Shown piece after piece: positions 1 through 13,132 of a stretch of 64,000 nt of DNA; position 1 is the stretch's first letter; each line of letters starts with the position of its first letter. The DNA lies in NCBI GenBank assembly GCA_027886185.1, contig WOAB01000591.1, positions 186,001 to 250,000 of the forward strand. The letters are read 5' to 3'. The notes beneath the pieces are model-generated. The model worked only from the letters and a program-made list of their open reading frames with translations. It was not told where the DNA came from and searched no databases. A program made the translations under genes and the position numbers. Origin of the DNA: Rheum nobile (taxonomy: Eukaryota > Streptophyta > Magnoliopsida > Caryophyllales > Polygonaceae).

Positions 1-981
1 ACATACAATAAATAAATTATAATTAGATAATTTATTCAATATCGAAATTTGAAGAATACAATGTCTCGGTTTCTAATTGAATTTATTTAACTCTGAAATA
101 AATCAATTTCAAGGCTTTTCGATAAAACGATTATGTATACGATACCAAAAATCAATTAGTCGTACATTCTAAATAATCATATATTAATTGATCCAACAAT
201 TTATTTATAACCCTAATGATTTCTCACCCAAAATATTATCTAGATGAAGAGTTATAATTTAACCATTCATAATACATGATAATATTCCCAAAAATTCTAT
301 TTAATTTTATTTAATCTAAATAAATTAATTTGGCCTAACATAATTTTTAACTAATCTAGATTAATGTAATTAACCAAGATTAATCAAAACAAAGCCAAAA
401 ATCAACAAAAAGAGCACGGCCGAACCATTACCAAATGAACTCGGAGGACACTTGTCGGAGATCAGAGAAATTCGTCTTCGTCGGACCACCATCGGGGCTG
501 GGGTTAGAGGGATTTTGAAGAGGACTCTTGGCGGTTCTAGGGATACCACCAATTGCAAAAACGAAGCTAAGAAGAGGGTGAATTCCTTGGATGAACATCC
601 ACGATATTTCGGTTAGGGTTCTTGAGTTTGGGGATGAAATTGGGTAAACGATTGAAGGGATATTTATAGGGCTAATGTAGCCTTCAATGTTCTAGACACA
701 ATCTCGCAAATCACTCCTCCCAATTCAAGCTGATGGGGTCGAACTTTGAAGAAATCAATTCGGCCTTATACGAATGGTATATTTAATTGGCGGATTAATT
801 CCCGGCGATTTCGTCCAATTAAACACAAATTAATTTAAGGGTTTAATGTGTAAGATCCTAATCTACAATTCTCATTGATTAATTGAAAGATTTGAGCCAA
901 AATCAGAGCCAAATCCGCCATGGAAATGGACCTTGAGCTGCTGCGTTTTTGGTTGGCTGGAGGTTGAAGATAGCCCAAATT
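1..981 (-). mobile_element. Decayed LTR fragment, same family as the 2.37-kb LTR at 1484-3856
   Basis: Bases about 570-980 align by eye with about 2780-3175 in the same orientation. Shared words include a 'gtagcctt.aatgt' block, 'caaatC.CTCC.CCCAATTCAAGC', 'tcggcctt' and 'aatccgccatgg/ttg'. The first 560 bases are AT-rich and only weakly alignable. No credible coding frame is present; the short open frames carry no recognisable motif. It is probably the other LTR, or another copy, of the element whose LTR follows, truncated at the window edge. Confidence 0.5.
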
Positions 982-1161
982 ACCATGAAAATGAAGAGCT
1001 CTTGTTGACATGGGTACCACTCTAATCCTTATAAAGGATTACAAACTCGGGGTGTTGCAATCACCCCCACTTAAACCAATGACGACCTCGTCAAGCCCCA
1101 AAGACCGCCATCTGGGTCGAGTGACCGTCCACCGGACCAAGCCCACTTGTAACGCAGAGTC

Positions 1162-1174
1162 GGCTCTGATACCA
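1162..1174 (-). promoter_or_regulatory. Primer-binding site, tRNA-iMet type (copy 1)
   Basis: The minus strand reads TGGTATCAGAGCC, complementary to the 3' end of plant initiator tRNA-Met. It lies two bases from the LTR end at 1177, as expected for a minus-strand LTR element. Confidence 0.8.
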
Positions 1175-1214
1175 TTTGTAAAGCACGAGCCTTAGAAGCG
1201 CAATCCCATTCCAA

Positions 1215-1275
1215 CCCAGGAGGTCACCCATCTTGGTACTACTCCCGCCCTAGCACGCTTAACTTCATAGTTTTT
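1215..1275 (-). repeat. 5S rRNA-derived sequence inside the TRIM LTR
   Basis: The plus strand reads CCCAGGAGGTCACCCATC, TACTACTC, CGCCC and AGCACGCTTAACTTC. This is the reverse complement of the 3' half of plant 5S rRNA, including the internal-promoter region, with several substitutions. It is a fragment, not a functional 5S gene: the first half of the 120-nt gene is absent. Confidence 0.8.
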
Positions 1276-1468
1276 TGTCCTTACTTGAACCATGAAAAGG
1301 AAGAACTCTTGTTGACATGGGTAAGACTCTAATCCTTATAAAGGATTACAAATCCGGGGTGTTACAATCACCCCCACTTAAACCCTTGACGACCTCGTCA
1401 AGTCCCAAAGACCACCCTCTGGGTCGAGCGACCGTCCACCAGTCCAAGCCCACTCGTAACCCAGAGTC

Positions 1469-1481
1469 GGCTCTGATACCA
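1469..1481 (-). promoter_or_regulatory. Primer-binding site, tRNA-iMet type (copy 2)
   Basis: The same TGGTATCAGAGCC word occurs on the minus strand, two bases from position 1484, where a different and much longer LTR begins. The junction therefore joins TRIM internal sequence to a non-TRIM LTR. Confidence 0.75.
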
Positions 1482-1483
1482 TT

Positions 1484-3856
1484 TGTAAGACCTGATGCCT
1501 TAGACTGTAAAGTCCAAAGCCACCCTAGGCTTTAATCGGAACAATTATACTTAAATACAATCATAAATAAGAGTAGATAATGACAGAGTGAATAGCGGAA
1601 GACTTTTATATAAGAACACGATCTTTTATTAAAATTCATCTCGTATCTTGAGAACCATAGTTTACAACCATATTAAAATTACAGTGGAAGACTTGTAAGT
1701 AAAACCCTAAACACATGACTAGTTTAGATACGTATTATATATCTTTTCGAATATTAAATCAACATTACACATCTTAATATTACTTTAGAATAAAACCTTC
1801 AACTACAAGCCTTCTCCTTGATTGGTTACTTCAAATCGTCAGGGACCAACCTCTAATGTGCTGTATAGGACGGATGACACCAGTCAACCATGCAAGGAAT
1901 AGAACCGGTTGGTTAGTCTAATGAAAGACTATACAAGGGTGAAAATAGATTGGTTCTCGTAGTCGTATATAATCACTACCCTTGTTTCCTGAATAAAACT
2001 CAGTAAATGGTATATGACTATAGACTTCAACCGAAAAGAATGAAGAGGTATGATTAAAGAGAAAACTCCAATGAATTGAGTCTTATGGGAAATTACATGA
2101 ATTTGTTTGGGAACGTTATATTACCACACAAAGTTTTAAATACATCTCGTTGAATATTTGGGTCATCGACCAACCTCGCCGCATAAAGGGGACTTACTTT
2201 AGACAAGCGATCGGGCGGGTTCCACGTTATACTTCTCGCCCCAAGGTATATTATTTATGTGCAAAACGGCACTTATCTTATTTAATTTCAAAACGCGCAT
2301 TTACGTTAAAGCTTTTAATCCACACCAATCTCGCGATGAGATATAGAACATGGGACGAATCACGAATTTCGGCACTAGCTAACTGCACTACCACTTATAT
2401 AAAATAAGGGTAGGTCATGACCAAAAGTGTTAGGGCAATTCTCCTCCTAATATCAAGTTATAAAGAAACAACTAAACTTTACAAGGTAATAGCGTTCCTA
2501 CGAATACTCGTGTTAACTAGTAATTATTATCTACGCCAAAGCACAACAATCCACACCAATTACATCTAGCACCCTATAATAATAGTATATATATAAGGGT
2601 TATACCTAGCATATATACAACCTGATAAAAATGTTCATTTTACACAATATTTTATACACGCAAGTTTTCAAATGAGAAATTAAGAATATTTATCTCAACT
2701 TAATTAATACAATAGATTAATTATCAATTAAGAAAAATATGGAATAAATTAGCAAGAGTGAACCGCCACTTGTCTTGAACCGCGAAGTCGGCAATTAGTG
2801 TTCTTGAGAAATTGGATTGAAATTGGATGGATTGGGAAAACAATTGGAAGGGTAGTTAGAGGGGTTTTGTAGCCTTTAATGTGTTGGACAAGATCCCGCA
2901 AATCGCTCCACCCAATTCAAGCCACAACGATTCAATTTTGAAAAACAAAACATTTCGGCCTTCATGACGACGCGTGAGGTTCTTGGGAAAAATCCCGACA
3001 ATCTCGTCTCTTTTAATCCAAATTACATGAGGAATTGAATACCCATAACCCTCCTCTTCAATTCCCAGTCATAAATTGCAAGAATCAAACTTGATTTGGC
3101 CCAGGAATCCGCCATTGAAGCACCTTGAAGCTCCACGTTAATGGAGGGTTGTTGGCTGGGAGGAAGAAGCTATATTTCCCATAATTACACACGCCCCCCC
3201 TTATTTGGAATATTTTCACATTTTGCCCAATTTTATTAAGTTGTGGAAAAAATGCCCATATTTTAACTTTTAAAATTTACAAAACTTACCCAAACTTATT
3301 TATTTTAATTTTCTAAGTTTATAATATTATTTTAACCCAAAATTAAAGTATATAAAAATTTAACTTAGGTTAAAATAAGCTTATGTTATTATTCTTATGA
3401 ATTTGACCATACTTAAATATATCCTTAACAAAAATTTGTTAAACTTGATTTAAATATTCTAAGTCAAAATTGATAAGTTTTATCTAAATTATAATTAACA
3501 TAAGGTTAATCATAATTTAGACCATTCCTAGCTTTAAATAATTAACATACTTAAGACAATTATTATTCTATCCCTTTATGGATAAACATAATAATTCCTA
3601 TGACCTTTATGATTATTTAAAAATCTAAAATTACACACATAGTTATACTTATTTATTTATTTTAATACCATACTATTATAACCCAATTGATAATTTGTAC
3701 AAAAATATCTTGAACTAGCTTTTAAACTTAAGTTAATGAAAATTTAAATTATTCTACTAAAAGGACTAAAGTGAATTTCTTAACTTTTATTTTTTATCAA
3801 ACTAAAATAAATATAAATTACATTAATACTCTTATGATAAAATGAGGGTTATTACA
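1484..3856 (-). mobile_element. Long terminal repeat (2,373 bp) of a large Ty3/gypsy-like or non-autonomous element
   Basis: It begins TGTAAGACC and ends ...TTATTACA on the plus strand, giving TG..CA-type ends. Immediately outside its right end is TACTACCCCATT, the complement of a polypurine tract, so the element lies on the minus strand and this is its 3' LTR. Blocks such as 'accaacctc.ccgcata' (about 2170) and 'gag.gaaccgccacttg' (about 2758) are shared in order with the 2,361-bp solo LTR at 59133-61493, so the two belong to one family of nearly equal length. No coding sequence is present. Confidence 0.7.
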
Positions 3857-3870
3857 ATACTACCCCATTA
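3857..3870 (-). promoter_or_regulatory. Polypurine tract of the minus-strand LTR element
   Basis: The minus strand reads AATGGGGTAGTAT directly before the LTR start TGTAATAACCC at 3856. A polypurine tract abutting the 3' LTR primes plus-strand DNA synthesis. Confidence 0.65.
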
Positions 3871-5583
3871 AAAATAGTTTCGACCCCGAAACAAGCACTA
3901 CCAAGTTAGAGGGATCGGTTTCCTCATTAACCTCCCTACTTGAGCTTAGCATCCTCAATTATTTCGTACTCGAAATTAATCCTAGGAAGGTCGAACCGTT
4001 TCCTCAACCAATTTCATATTTATACTCAAATCCCAAAGTTCATACATTATCTCCTTATAACCCAACTATCCAATCTTAGTATCTCTAACTATTATATCAC
4101 CTTACTCCCTACATGTACATCTCACCCATTTCATTATTACCTCAATTAAATTTGGCCCTTATGCCACCTCTACCCCAAAACCTTTCCAAGAATAATTTAA
4201 ATCATTCCATTAATCAGGCTCTAACAGAAACCTTTAGGATTTCTTAAGTTTTCCCAAATAATCACCCAACATTTTATTCCTACTTTCCTCAAACATGATT
4301 TTATTTCATTTAACACGATTATGATCAATCACTTTATTTACCCAAAATGTGTCATAAGATCACCTTATTAGACATAGGTCACTTTTTCATCAAGTATAGT
4401 TGATAGAAATCCATACATTTACGTTATCCCGTACTATTAATCCACATAAATTAAAACAACATTTTACCGACTGAGTTTGTTATTCACCCATAAATCCTTA
4501 AACACTTAATTGTCCTCACACGATTTATTATCCCAAATTAAGCAAATATTTTGCTTTACATAAATTTAGTATTTATCCAAGACTAAATTGCCTTAATACT
4601 TCTCATATCATTATATCATTTCCTTAAGAAAGCCTCATAATGAAACCTTAAATAGGTTTTCAAAAATAATAATTTCACACACTTAGCTACTCCAAAATCT
4701 TTAAACTACTAGTCTCACAACGGACACACTTGCTTATAACCACATAATTATAATTCTTATTTTTTAAACTTTACTCAAGATTGTATCAGAGTACGATCAT
4801 TTTAGAGAAAACCAACTCCTTATGAAATACATCTCTTATAAATTTATTCACTTAAATGAATAATTTATAAGACTCATAATTAAGTACTTTGAGCTTTATA
4901 TTAGCTCACTACACAATTTCACCACATCTAATGCTCGGAGTATACACATGAGAAATAAACCTCAGACTCCATAGAGCATTAACTACACACGCTTATTTCC
5001 TTATAGCAAGGAATTGTTACAATATTAAACTCTCGAGACAATGCTCGTGAATTCGAGCAAAGGGAGCAAATAATGTCAATACCCAACTTGACATTATTCC
5101 AAGAATATAGAGGGGTTCTTACGAATGGACGTAAGGATTACGTAACGGAATTGAAGCTTGCAGAAGTTTGAAAATCACTTATTATCAAACCTTATACTTT
5201 ATATTGTTAAACCTTTTATATTTAACTTAATAAAATAATTATCTATAATGTTAGTTTCTTAACCTAATGACATTGTTATCTCTTAAAACCCTTACCAAGA
5301 CCAAAAACCACACTTTAAAAATTATAGCCATAAACTTAAATTTAACCGTTTATAACACCATTTATATTAGAACTATAAAAATAACTATTAAACTCCTAGT
5401 AATTAAACCATTACTTTTAAATTTTGCTAAACCTTAAGAAATTTTATAAACTAAAATTTAGTACTAACAACTTAGATTTACAAAATTCCTTTATAAATTA
5501 AAATAGCTTCGAATTTTTTTTTGAAAATTCTCAAACCTAACAATAGGCCAAGAATCTTAAAACCATTGCTCGGATACCATAAT
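3871..5583 (-). mobile_element. Non-coding internal region of the LTR element, with primer-binding site at 5563-5579
   Basis: This is 1.7 kb of AT-rich sequence without a recognisable gag or pol frame. At its right end the minus strand reads TGGTATCCGAGCAATGG, a variant primer-binding site, next to TGTAACATCCCC at 5584, which looks like the inner end of the 5' LTR. The unit from 1484 to 5583 therefore resembles a non-autonomous LARD/TRIM-type element. Only about 15-20 bp of the 5' LTR can be traced before unrelated sequence. Confidence 0.5.
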
Positions 5584-5599
5584 TGTAACATCCCCTGAT

Positions 5600-6735
5600 G
5601 TGACTACGCCCCATCAAGAACCTCAAGGGAGCCCGGACGTCCAAGATGACTCAAGTGTTGAAGACGGAGTTCAAGTCCATCAAGAAGAGCTTCCTCCCCG
5701 GGCTATCACTAAGGCTCGAGTCAAGCATCCAAGTGGGCTCGAGTCAAGCATTCAAGGGAGCTCAAGAAGGGTTCTTTGAGCATGAAAGTCCTCCCAAGCC
5801 TCGGAGCCCTCAATCAAGCCTCTAAGGAGCTCGTTTATCTTATTGTGGCGCGTCTATATTCTTTCTTTAGAACATTAGTTTGGTAAGTTGGGTGCTCCCC
5901 AAGTTGGGTTCTACCTTTCTTCATCTTTTCTCTTTTCTTAGTTTAGTTCTTTGTTTTGTTTTTGGCTAGACAATTGAAGCCTTGGTTTGAATTTGATATT
6001 GAGATTATTCCTTTACTCTTTATATGATTGTTTTAATTCTCTCTCGTGCTTAATCTCATTGATCGTATATCGATTCCCCTTGATTTGCTGATTAGGATAT
6101 CAAATAGATTGTTAATAGTAGTTCCCTCTAGCCTGACAACCTAGAGAAGATTAGTATTATGCTATTGGTTCCCCTTTTCTATACAACATGTTGAGATTGT
6201 TATTGATCATACTATTAAGGATTGGAGGAGACTATTTGAGAATCTTGATCCCTTAGTTTGTGTAGAGAACTAATTGCATGCAATTGTATGACTGTTTGCT
6301 ACACTTACATGTACCTATCTATTCCTGAATTCATTGCTGATGTTAGATTTATCTTGATAGTTTCTTGATTGTTTAATAGTTAGGGTTATCAGGACTAGTT
6401 GGACTGGTAACTATTTCAGAACAGGGATTAGGACATTCATGAGGATTGAGAACTAGAGATAATCAATGATTGATCAACCAAACTAAAGGTAGATATTTGT
6501 CTTGCCAAGCTTTCTATGTTTGATTTAACCTTTTCTTAGTTAGTTTCATCCAAAACCCCCCCTTTGTCTTTGTTATCAATTGGTGAATGATTTTGCAAAC
6601 AGGATATATAACTTGATTCTCTGTGGGATTCGATCCTTGCTTACCAGACTACATTAGTTAGGTTTTTAAGGATTATTTTGATCAGGCGATACGACTAAAA
6701 CCTGTTATCAATTACTGTCACAAGATCTGGTCCAT
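5600..6735 (+). mobile_element. Remnant of an Athila-like LTR retrotransposon (gag/pol tail plus LTR)
   Basis: From about 5880 the text parallels the Athila LTR at 15720-16470 in order: a 'gctagac..ttgaagc' word, a run of T-rich 'attcc.t...tc.t.tat' text, repeated short pauses, a C-run (6556), and finally 'tctctgtgggattcgatcc' (6621), the counterpart of 'ctccctgtgggatcgaccc'. Upstream, 5670-5740 can be read as a short basic stretch resembling Ty3/gypsy gag/pol linkers, but no long frame survives. Right of 6735 the sequence changes to a Harbinger gene, whose 5' part this remnant seems to have replaced. Confidence 0.5.
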
Positions 6736-6746
6736 CAAATGTCAGG

Positions 6747-7138
6747 GGGAAGAGCACTAGGCTTGTAGTTACACCTACTGAGTCCATCAAAAAAAGAAGG
6801 AGAAGGCCAAGTCCTGCTTCAACAGCATTCAACGAACACATGGTTGTTGTAGGTGATTTTAATCAGAAAATGCTTACTATGATGGAGGGTGATATTGGAA
6901 GTACCAATGATATGGCAGGGGAAGTGAAGAAATATGATATGCAGAATGTGTTGTTGTGCTGGAACGCCTTATAACTGATGGGCTTCTCAAAGAGAATTCA
7001 AAGTTGTATTGCTTTGCCGCCAGTCAACTTGCTCAAGAACCAAGACGTGAGGTCTTCATGTCCCTCCCTAAAGATAGTAACAGGATTGCATGGCTACAGT
7101 ACGAGTACGATCTTGCATTCCAGTTATATCAGCCGTAG
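6747..7138 (+). pseudogene. Myb/SANT-like protein fragment (Harbinger ORF1-type), 3' part only
   Basis: An open frame from 6747 encodes a basic stretch (KKRRRRPSPAS) followed by an acidic helix-rich segment. A one-base frame change near 6953 joins it to the frame ending at 7138, which carries the pattern L..LI.DGLL....KLY.FA...L...P.RREVF.SLP......W. That is the usual C-terminal arrangement of Myb/SANT-like proteins encoded beside PIF/Harbinger transposases, where they bind DNA and assist the transposase. The N-terminal Myb fold is missing and the 5' end is replaced by an LTR remnant. The transposase follows 400 bp downstream on the same strand. Confidence 0.55.
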
Positions 7139-7532
7139 ATGGAGTGTGATGGGTTTGAGTGTTTAGGGTACTGGTTGGGGGATTTGATGTGTTTGAGTGT
7201 CTAGGTTTATCACGACTGTTTGGTGTTTTATGTGTTTGGATAATGATGTGAGTTTTGTATGAACTTACTGCTTGGTGTTTGATGTATTTCATACTTTATT
7301 ACTTCTTCGTGTTAAGACTCTTGCATACCATTTGTGTTTTCCTAGTGCAATTTTCATTTGTGTTTTCCTAGTGCATGGCTACAGTAGTTACGTAATTAAT
7401 AAAAGCCACTTGGAGATATCTTATAATTTAAGTTTGGGATTTTCAGTTTATGTCTTGATCTAGTATAATCCGAAGACATGGATCAACCACTTGGCCTGAG
7501 ATGAAAGATGTCAGTGGCTTCCTAGATGGCAG

Positions 7533-9213
<1,681 letters not shown>

Positions 9214-10095
9214 GATGTCATTGCTAAACAGATTTGGGATCACAAGAATATATATTTGACTGGCCTGTAATTCGTAGGAGTACAATGCCTATTTTTTGGT
9301 AAACAAGTCTAATCTTACAACATTACTTATGATTAGGTGGCTAGCATATGATGTAGGTGGTTAGGCGCTGACTTTGTCAGATTGTTCCTGGATGATTTTG
9401 TATAGCGGGATACCTACATCCTTCTCCATTTTGTATGGCGATTAGGCTCTTAGGCAGAATGATCATGTATGATTTTGTTGGTGATTTTAGTTTCATCAAC
9501 GCATGGCGAGTTTCAGACTCGTAGGTTCTATCTCAGAGCTTCTCGGGGGAACCTACGCCCCTCTGAGGTTGTGCACGGTATGTGCACAACCGTGCATATA
9601 GACTGGCGGCCCTCCACGGTTTGTGCACAACCGTGCACAATCGCAAACTCGTTTTTTTGCGGGATTAAAGTTAGATTTTGGGGTTTTAATGGTTTTAAAA
9701 CTTTTAATGGATGAAACATTAGTACTTGTTAATGTTGAATTCAATGGTTTTAAAGTATCAAAACATAGATATTCAACATTGAATGTTAAAACGTTGGATT
9801 GAATTCAACAGTTTTTTTGGCTGGCTTTGTGACCTCTCCACACACATGCAACACAAGAAGGGAAAACGGGAACAACATTCACTATGAAACAATGAAGAAG
9901 GTCATCCAGTACAAACAAAGTACCACAAAACAAAGAAGCAAACTTGACCATGACATACCGACAACGACAATGACATACCGACAATGACAAAGAAGAAAAC
10001 AAAGAAGCAGTTCAACGGTACAAGTACCCCTAAATAAAGCATACCGACAACGATAATGAAATACCGAGAAGCACCACACATGGTCCTTTGGGAAA
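9214..10095. other. Intergenic, with a cluster of palindromic TGTGCACAACCGTGCA words
   Basis: No gene is supported. At about 9572-9645 the word TGTGCACAACCGTGCA or a near copy occurs twice, and a complementary GTTGTGCACGGT sits just before it, so local hairpins are possible. From 9690 to 9810 there are imperfect inverted words (TTGAATTCAA, CATTGAATG). From 9900 the sequence starts to match the downstream Agenet duplication. Confidence 0.5.
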
Positions 10096-10518
10096 CTAAC
10101 CTAGTCGGATGACTACTGGGTTCAGACGTACCCAAACTTGACCATTCCAATTAAGGTGGGGCCTTAGATCCGCACCACTAACAATCGCATTGTCGTAGTT
10201 GAATATCGAGAAATCGATTTCATACATGCCAATCTCCGATCGTCGTCTAACAGATCCATACCACCATCCGTCACGATTCCATACGTCTACGTGTTGGCAA
10301 ATCTCGTAATTGAACACATATCTATATGGTTGTATGGGGCGCAACAACCCGTATGGAACAACTTCCTCAAGGTAACTGGAGTTGTCGTCACGCATCAATG
10401 TTTCATACTCGAACTGGTAAAATCCTACCATTGGTAAGACTAACGTGATCCTTACTCAACCCGGTAAACTTGCTCCAACAACCTCAACACGTTCCTCTAA
10501 ATGGTAATGTCTAGCCAT
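10096..10518 (-). pseudogene. Agenet-domain protein, copy 1 (inactivated)
   Basis: Start codon at 10516-10518 (MARHYHLEERVEVVG). An in-frame TGA near 10456 coincides with loss of about eight residues relative to copy 2, after which the frame stays open to 10096. The features QHVDVWNRDGWWYGSV and LRPHLNW are the classic Agenet/Tudor-like signature, including the DGWW core. Plant Agenet proteins are nuclear chromatin or RNA-associated readers. The copy lies 0.7 kb from copy 2 in the same orientation, within a duplicated block. It could be a captured host gene inside the Harbinger-associated region. Confidence 0.7.
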
Positions 10519-11251
10519 TCCCGAAATCTAAAAACATGCAATAATAAGACATGTAGAGCAATAAAAGTATATATTGTAGTGGAATAAAAACATACAAACC
10601 ATAGATTCCATTTTTCATGATGTTCTTACTGGATTTGTGAAGTGTGTTTCTTAGCTCCCTTTTTCTTCTTTTGCTTAGCACTCCCAAATTAAGTGGGTGC
10701 AAATGTGTGTGAGTAGCTTGTCCACAACCATAACAATATATATACTATCGGTCAAGGTTATGTAACTTGTTCCATTTTAGACAAACATATACACTAGCTT
10801 CTATAGCTTTATTCACAAAAGTGGAGGTGAAGACAAGACATGGGCTTAGCTTTCCTAGCTTAGCAAAAGTTCACGTAGGGCCCAACATGAGTTGACTCTA
10901 GCTTCCTTAGCAAAGGTGTACCACAAAACATGCATAGGAGAAGCATCTTCTTGGACCATATCAAAAAACGTACACAAGCTAAAACAAAATGAGATGACCA
11001 TTTACTACGAAACATAGCTAAAAACGCACAAACGAGATGATCATTCACTACGATACAAACATACAAACGCACAACAAGATGATCAAGTACATTACAAACA
11101 CTTGAAAGATACGAGTACCACAAAATAAAGCGGAAAGCACCACACCAACAATGACATACCGACAAGTACCACACATTGAGTTCCTAGACAACGACAACAC
11201 CAACAATGCCAACCATTACCATTACCATACCGGTGAAGGTCCTCATGGAAA
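10519..11251. repeat. Spacer between Agenet copies, part of a tandem duplicated block
   Basis: The segment 3' of both Agenet copies shares short words in order ('ataccgacaa', 'aaataaagc', 'gaagcaccacac', 'ggaaactaa.ctag'). This indicates a tandem duplication with a period near 1.15 kb (about 9950-10600 and 11090-11750). The spacer itself shows no coding frame I can support. Confidence 0.55.
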
Positions 11252-11689
11252 CTAATCTAGTTGGATGATAGCGGGTCTCGGACGTAGTCAAACATGTTTG
11301 TTCCAGTAAACGTGGAGCCTGATATGATCATAACCGACAACGATATTCTCGTAGTCAAATTCCCCAAAACTCACTTCATAAATACCAAAGTCCGGGTGTC
11401 GTACAACAGTTCCATACCACCATCCATCATGATTCTATACGTCTACGTGTTGCCCCATCTCGTAATAGCTTAAAGTTCTATGAAGAGGTATGGGGCACAA
11501 CAACCCCCATGGGACTTGTTCTACAACCGGACCCGAGCGTTCGTTAGTCATCAATCTTTCGTATTTGACACAGTAGAATCCAATCAATGGTAAGACTAAG
11601 GATATCGTGGCGGTGTGATATGAACCGAGCAATCCATGTTCCGCTCCAATGACTTCAACTCGTTCCCCTAAATTAAATTGTCTTGCCAT
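11252..11689 (-). pseudogene. Agenet-domain protein, copy 2 (nonsense mutation)
   Basis: Starts at 11687-11689 (MARQFNLGERVEVIG) and would be 145 codons long, ending with TAG at 11252-11254. A TAG follows QHVDV (near 11433) where copy 1 has TGG for Trp of the WNRDGWW core, so one G-to-A change breaks the frame; beyond it the NHDGWWYGTV motif continues in phase. The first Agenet half (F.LGERVEV.G.E.GL.GS...A.I, then VKYE.LM) is better preserved here than in copy 1. The two copies therefore carry independent lesions. Confidence 0.72.
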
Positions 11690-13132
11690 TTAGGAAATCC
11701 CTAAACATTACACAATAGTATGACATGTTAAAAACATATAATAGTACATAAGACAATGTTATATATAGTGACAAAACTTACTTATCTAAACACTAATATA
11801 CTTCTTACCGAATTTGATTAGCAAACAACTTGTTTAGGCCATTTTCTTACCGAATTTGTGGTTTCAATTGTGTGTGGGTTGTACCTTGAAATGTCAATGT
11901 CCACAACCCTACACACTAATATACTCTCGGCCAAGACATTAGCTAGCTTCTCCTATGCATGTAAGACAAGACATAAAGGTAATGCATGTGGCTAGTGTCT
12001 TGTCTATCTTCACTTCCAAATGCTTTCATACTCTGGACAAGCATGTGGCTAGTGTCTAGCTTTCATAGACAAGACATTTTATGCCCAAACTTCACGTGAA
12101 GCCAAAGGAGTGGCTGCAATAGTGGAAGGGATTTATGCAAAAGTGGAAGGGATTTATGCATGCCATGTCTCGTGAAGCACAAAAGAAGAAGATGCTTGGA
12201 AGGGGATGATCTTGGAAGAGGATGTTGTTGGAATCTTGGTGACTTGTGTTATCAAGTGTTGGTGAGACCAAATACCCCTCAATTCACGTGAAGATGCAGC
12301 TAGCTAGCAAAAAAAGAAGAGTGTAGGCTTCATCTAGCTAAGAAGGAAGATGCTTTTGTTGGTCATTCATAGCTATCAAGTCATGTGTGTGTATTATTAG
12401 CATGAAAAACATATATTCAATTTCTTATTTAGCCTATATTAGAATAATATAGTCAATTTACATTATTTGTTAATAAGTTTTTGGTTATTATGTTTGAATC
12501 ACATAGCACCGAACAAGCATTTACCTTATTTAAACATTAAACCCTAATACTTAAGATTTAGGTTAATTAAGTTTGAAACACATGACGAGCACAAATACTC
12601 ATAAGCTAAGCATGCAAAATAAGCATGCAACACTATAGGTTCATGTGAAGGTTTATGGCATGCCCAACAAAAGCATCCTTAGGCAGAATTTCCATTTCTT
12701 ACTTAGGTAATATTAGACGAAGCAAGCTCTAAAACTCAACTTGTTAATATGTCCATTTGGTTATAACCTTAAGTTTAATACAGTCCATTTGGTTATAACC
12801 TTAACCCCTAATTTTTAACATGTGAATGATGCAACAATTCTAATATGTAAATGATGCAACTTTGTTAATAAGGAGCACATCAACAACACCTTTTTTTTGG
12901 TCGAACAAAACAAAGACATTACACAATACGGGTACTTCCCCAACAAAGGATCTTCAATCTGAATAAAAAGTTACACAACATGAGATAAACAACATAAAGA
13001 CAAACGGGTGATCAACATAATTTAAGATAGAGAACATAAGTTGGATAGAGAACATAAAACAACCGAGCAAACAACTCCTTATGCATAGAAGAGTCGAGCC
13101 CAAAACTCCTTCATGGTGGGATTCATCATGTC
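11690..13132. other. Intergenic AT-rich DNA with short internal duplications
   Basis: No gene is supported. Local repeats include 'aagtggaagggatttatgca' twice near 12125-12160, 'gtccatttggttataacctta' twice near 12750-12800, and a duplicated segment at 13075-13160 copying the end of the adjacent SANT-like gene. It may be the 3' flank of the minus-strand pseudogenes. Confidence 0.5.

Larger units (their letters stand above)
982..1483 (-). mobile_element. Cassandra-like TRIM in a tandem LTR-internal-LTR-internal array
   Basis: Read on the minus strand, a complete 190-bp LTR (1177-1366, TGTAACACCCC...TTTACA) is followed two bases later by a tRNA-iMet type primer-binding site. The internal stretch of 117 bp ends in a purine-rich AAGTGGGGGTGAT tract before a second, truncated LTR (982-1059). 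A second 117-bp internal copy with its own primer-binding site lies at 1367-1483. The LTR contains a 5S rRNA-like block (1215-1275), which is the hallmark of Cassandra terminal-repeat retrotransposons in miniature. There is no coding capacity, so mobilisation would be in trans. Two internal copies flanking one LTR suggest unequal recombination or template switching. Confidence 0.75.

Noticed and set aside
1215..1275. A 5S rRNA gene
   Set aside because: Only the 3' half is present, with substitutions, inside a TRIM LTR; there is no full-length gene or T-run terminator in context.
7068..7292. Minus-strand frame rich in Thr and Asn
   Set aside because: Lies antisense to the SANT-like fragment and its spacer; no motif.
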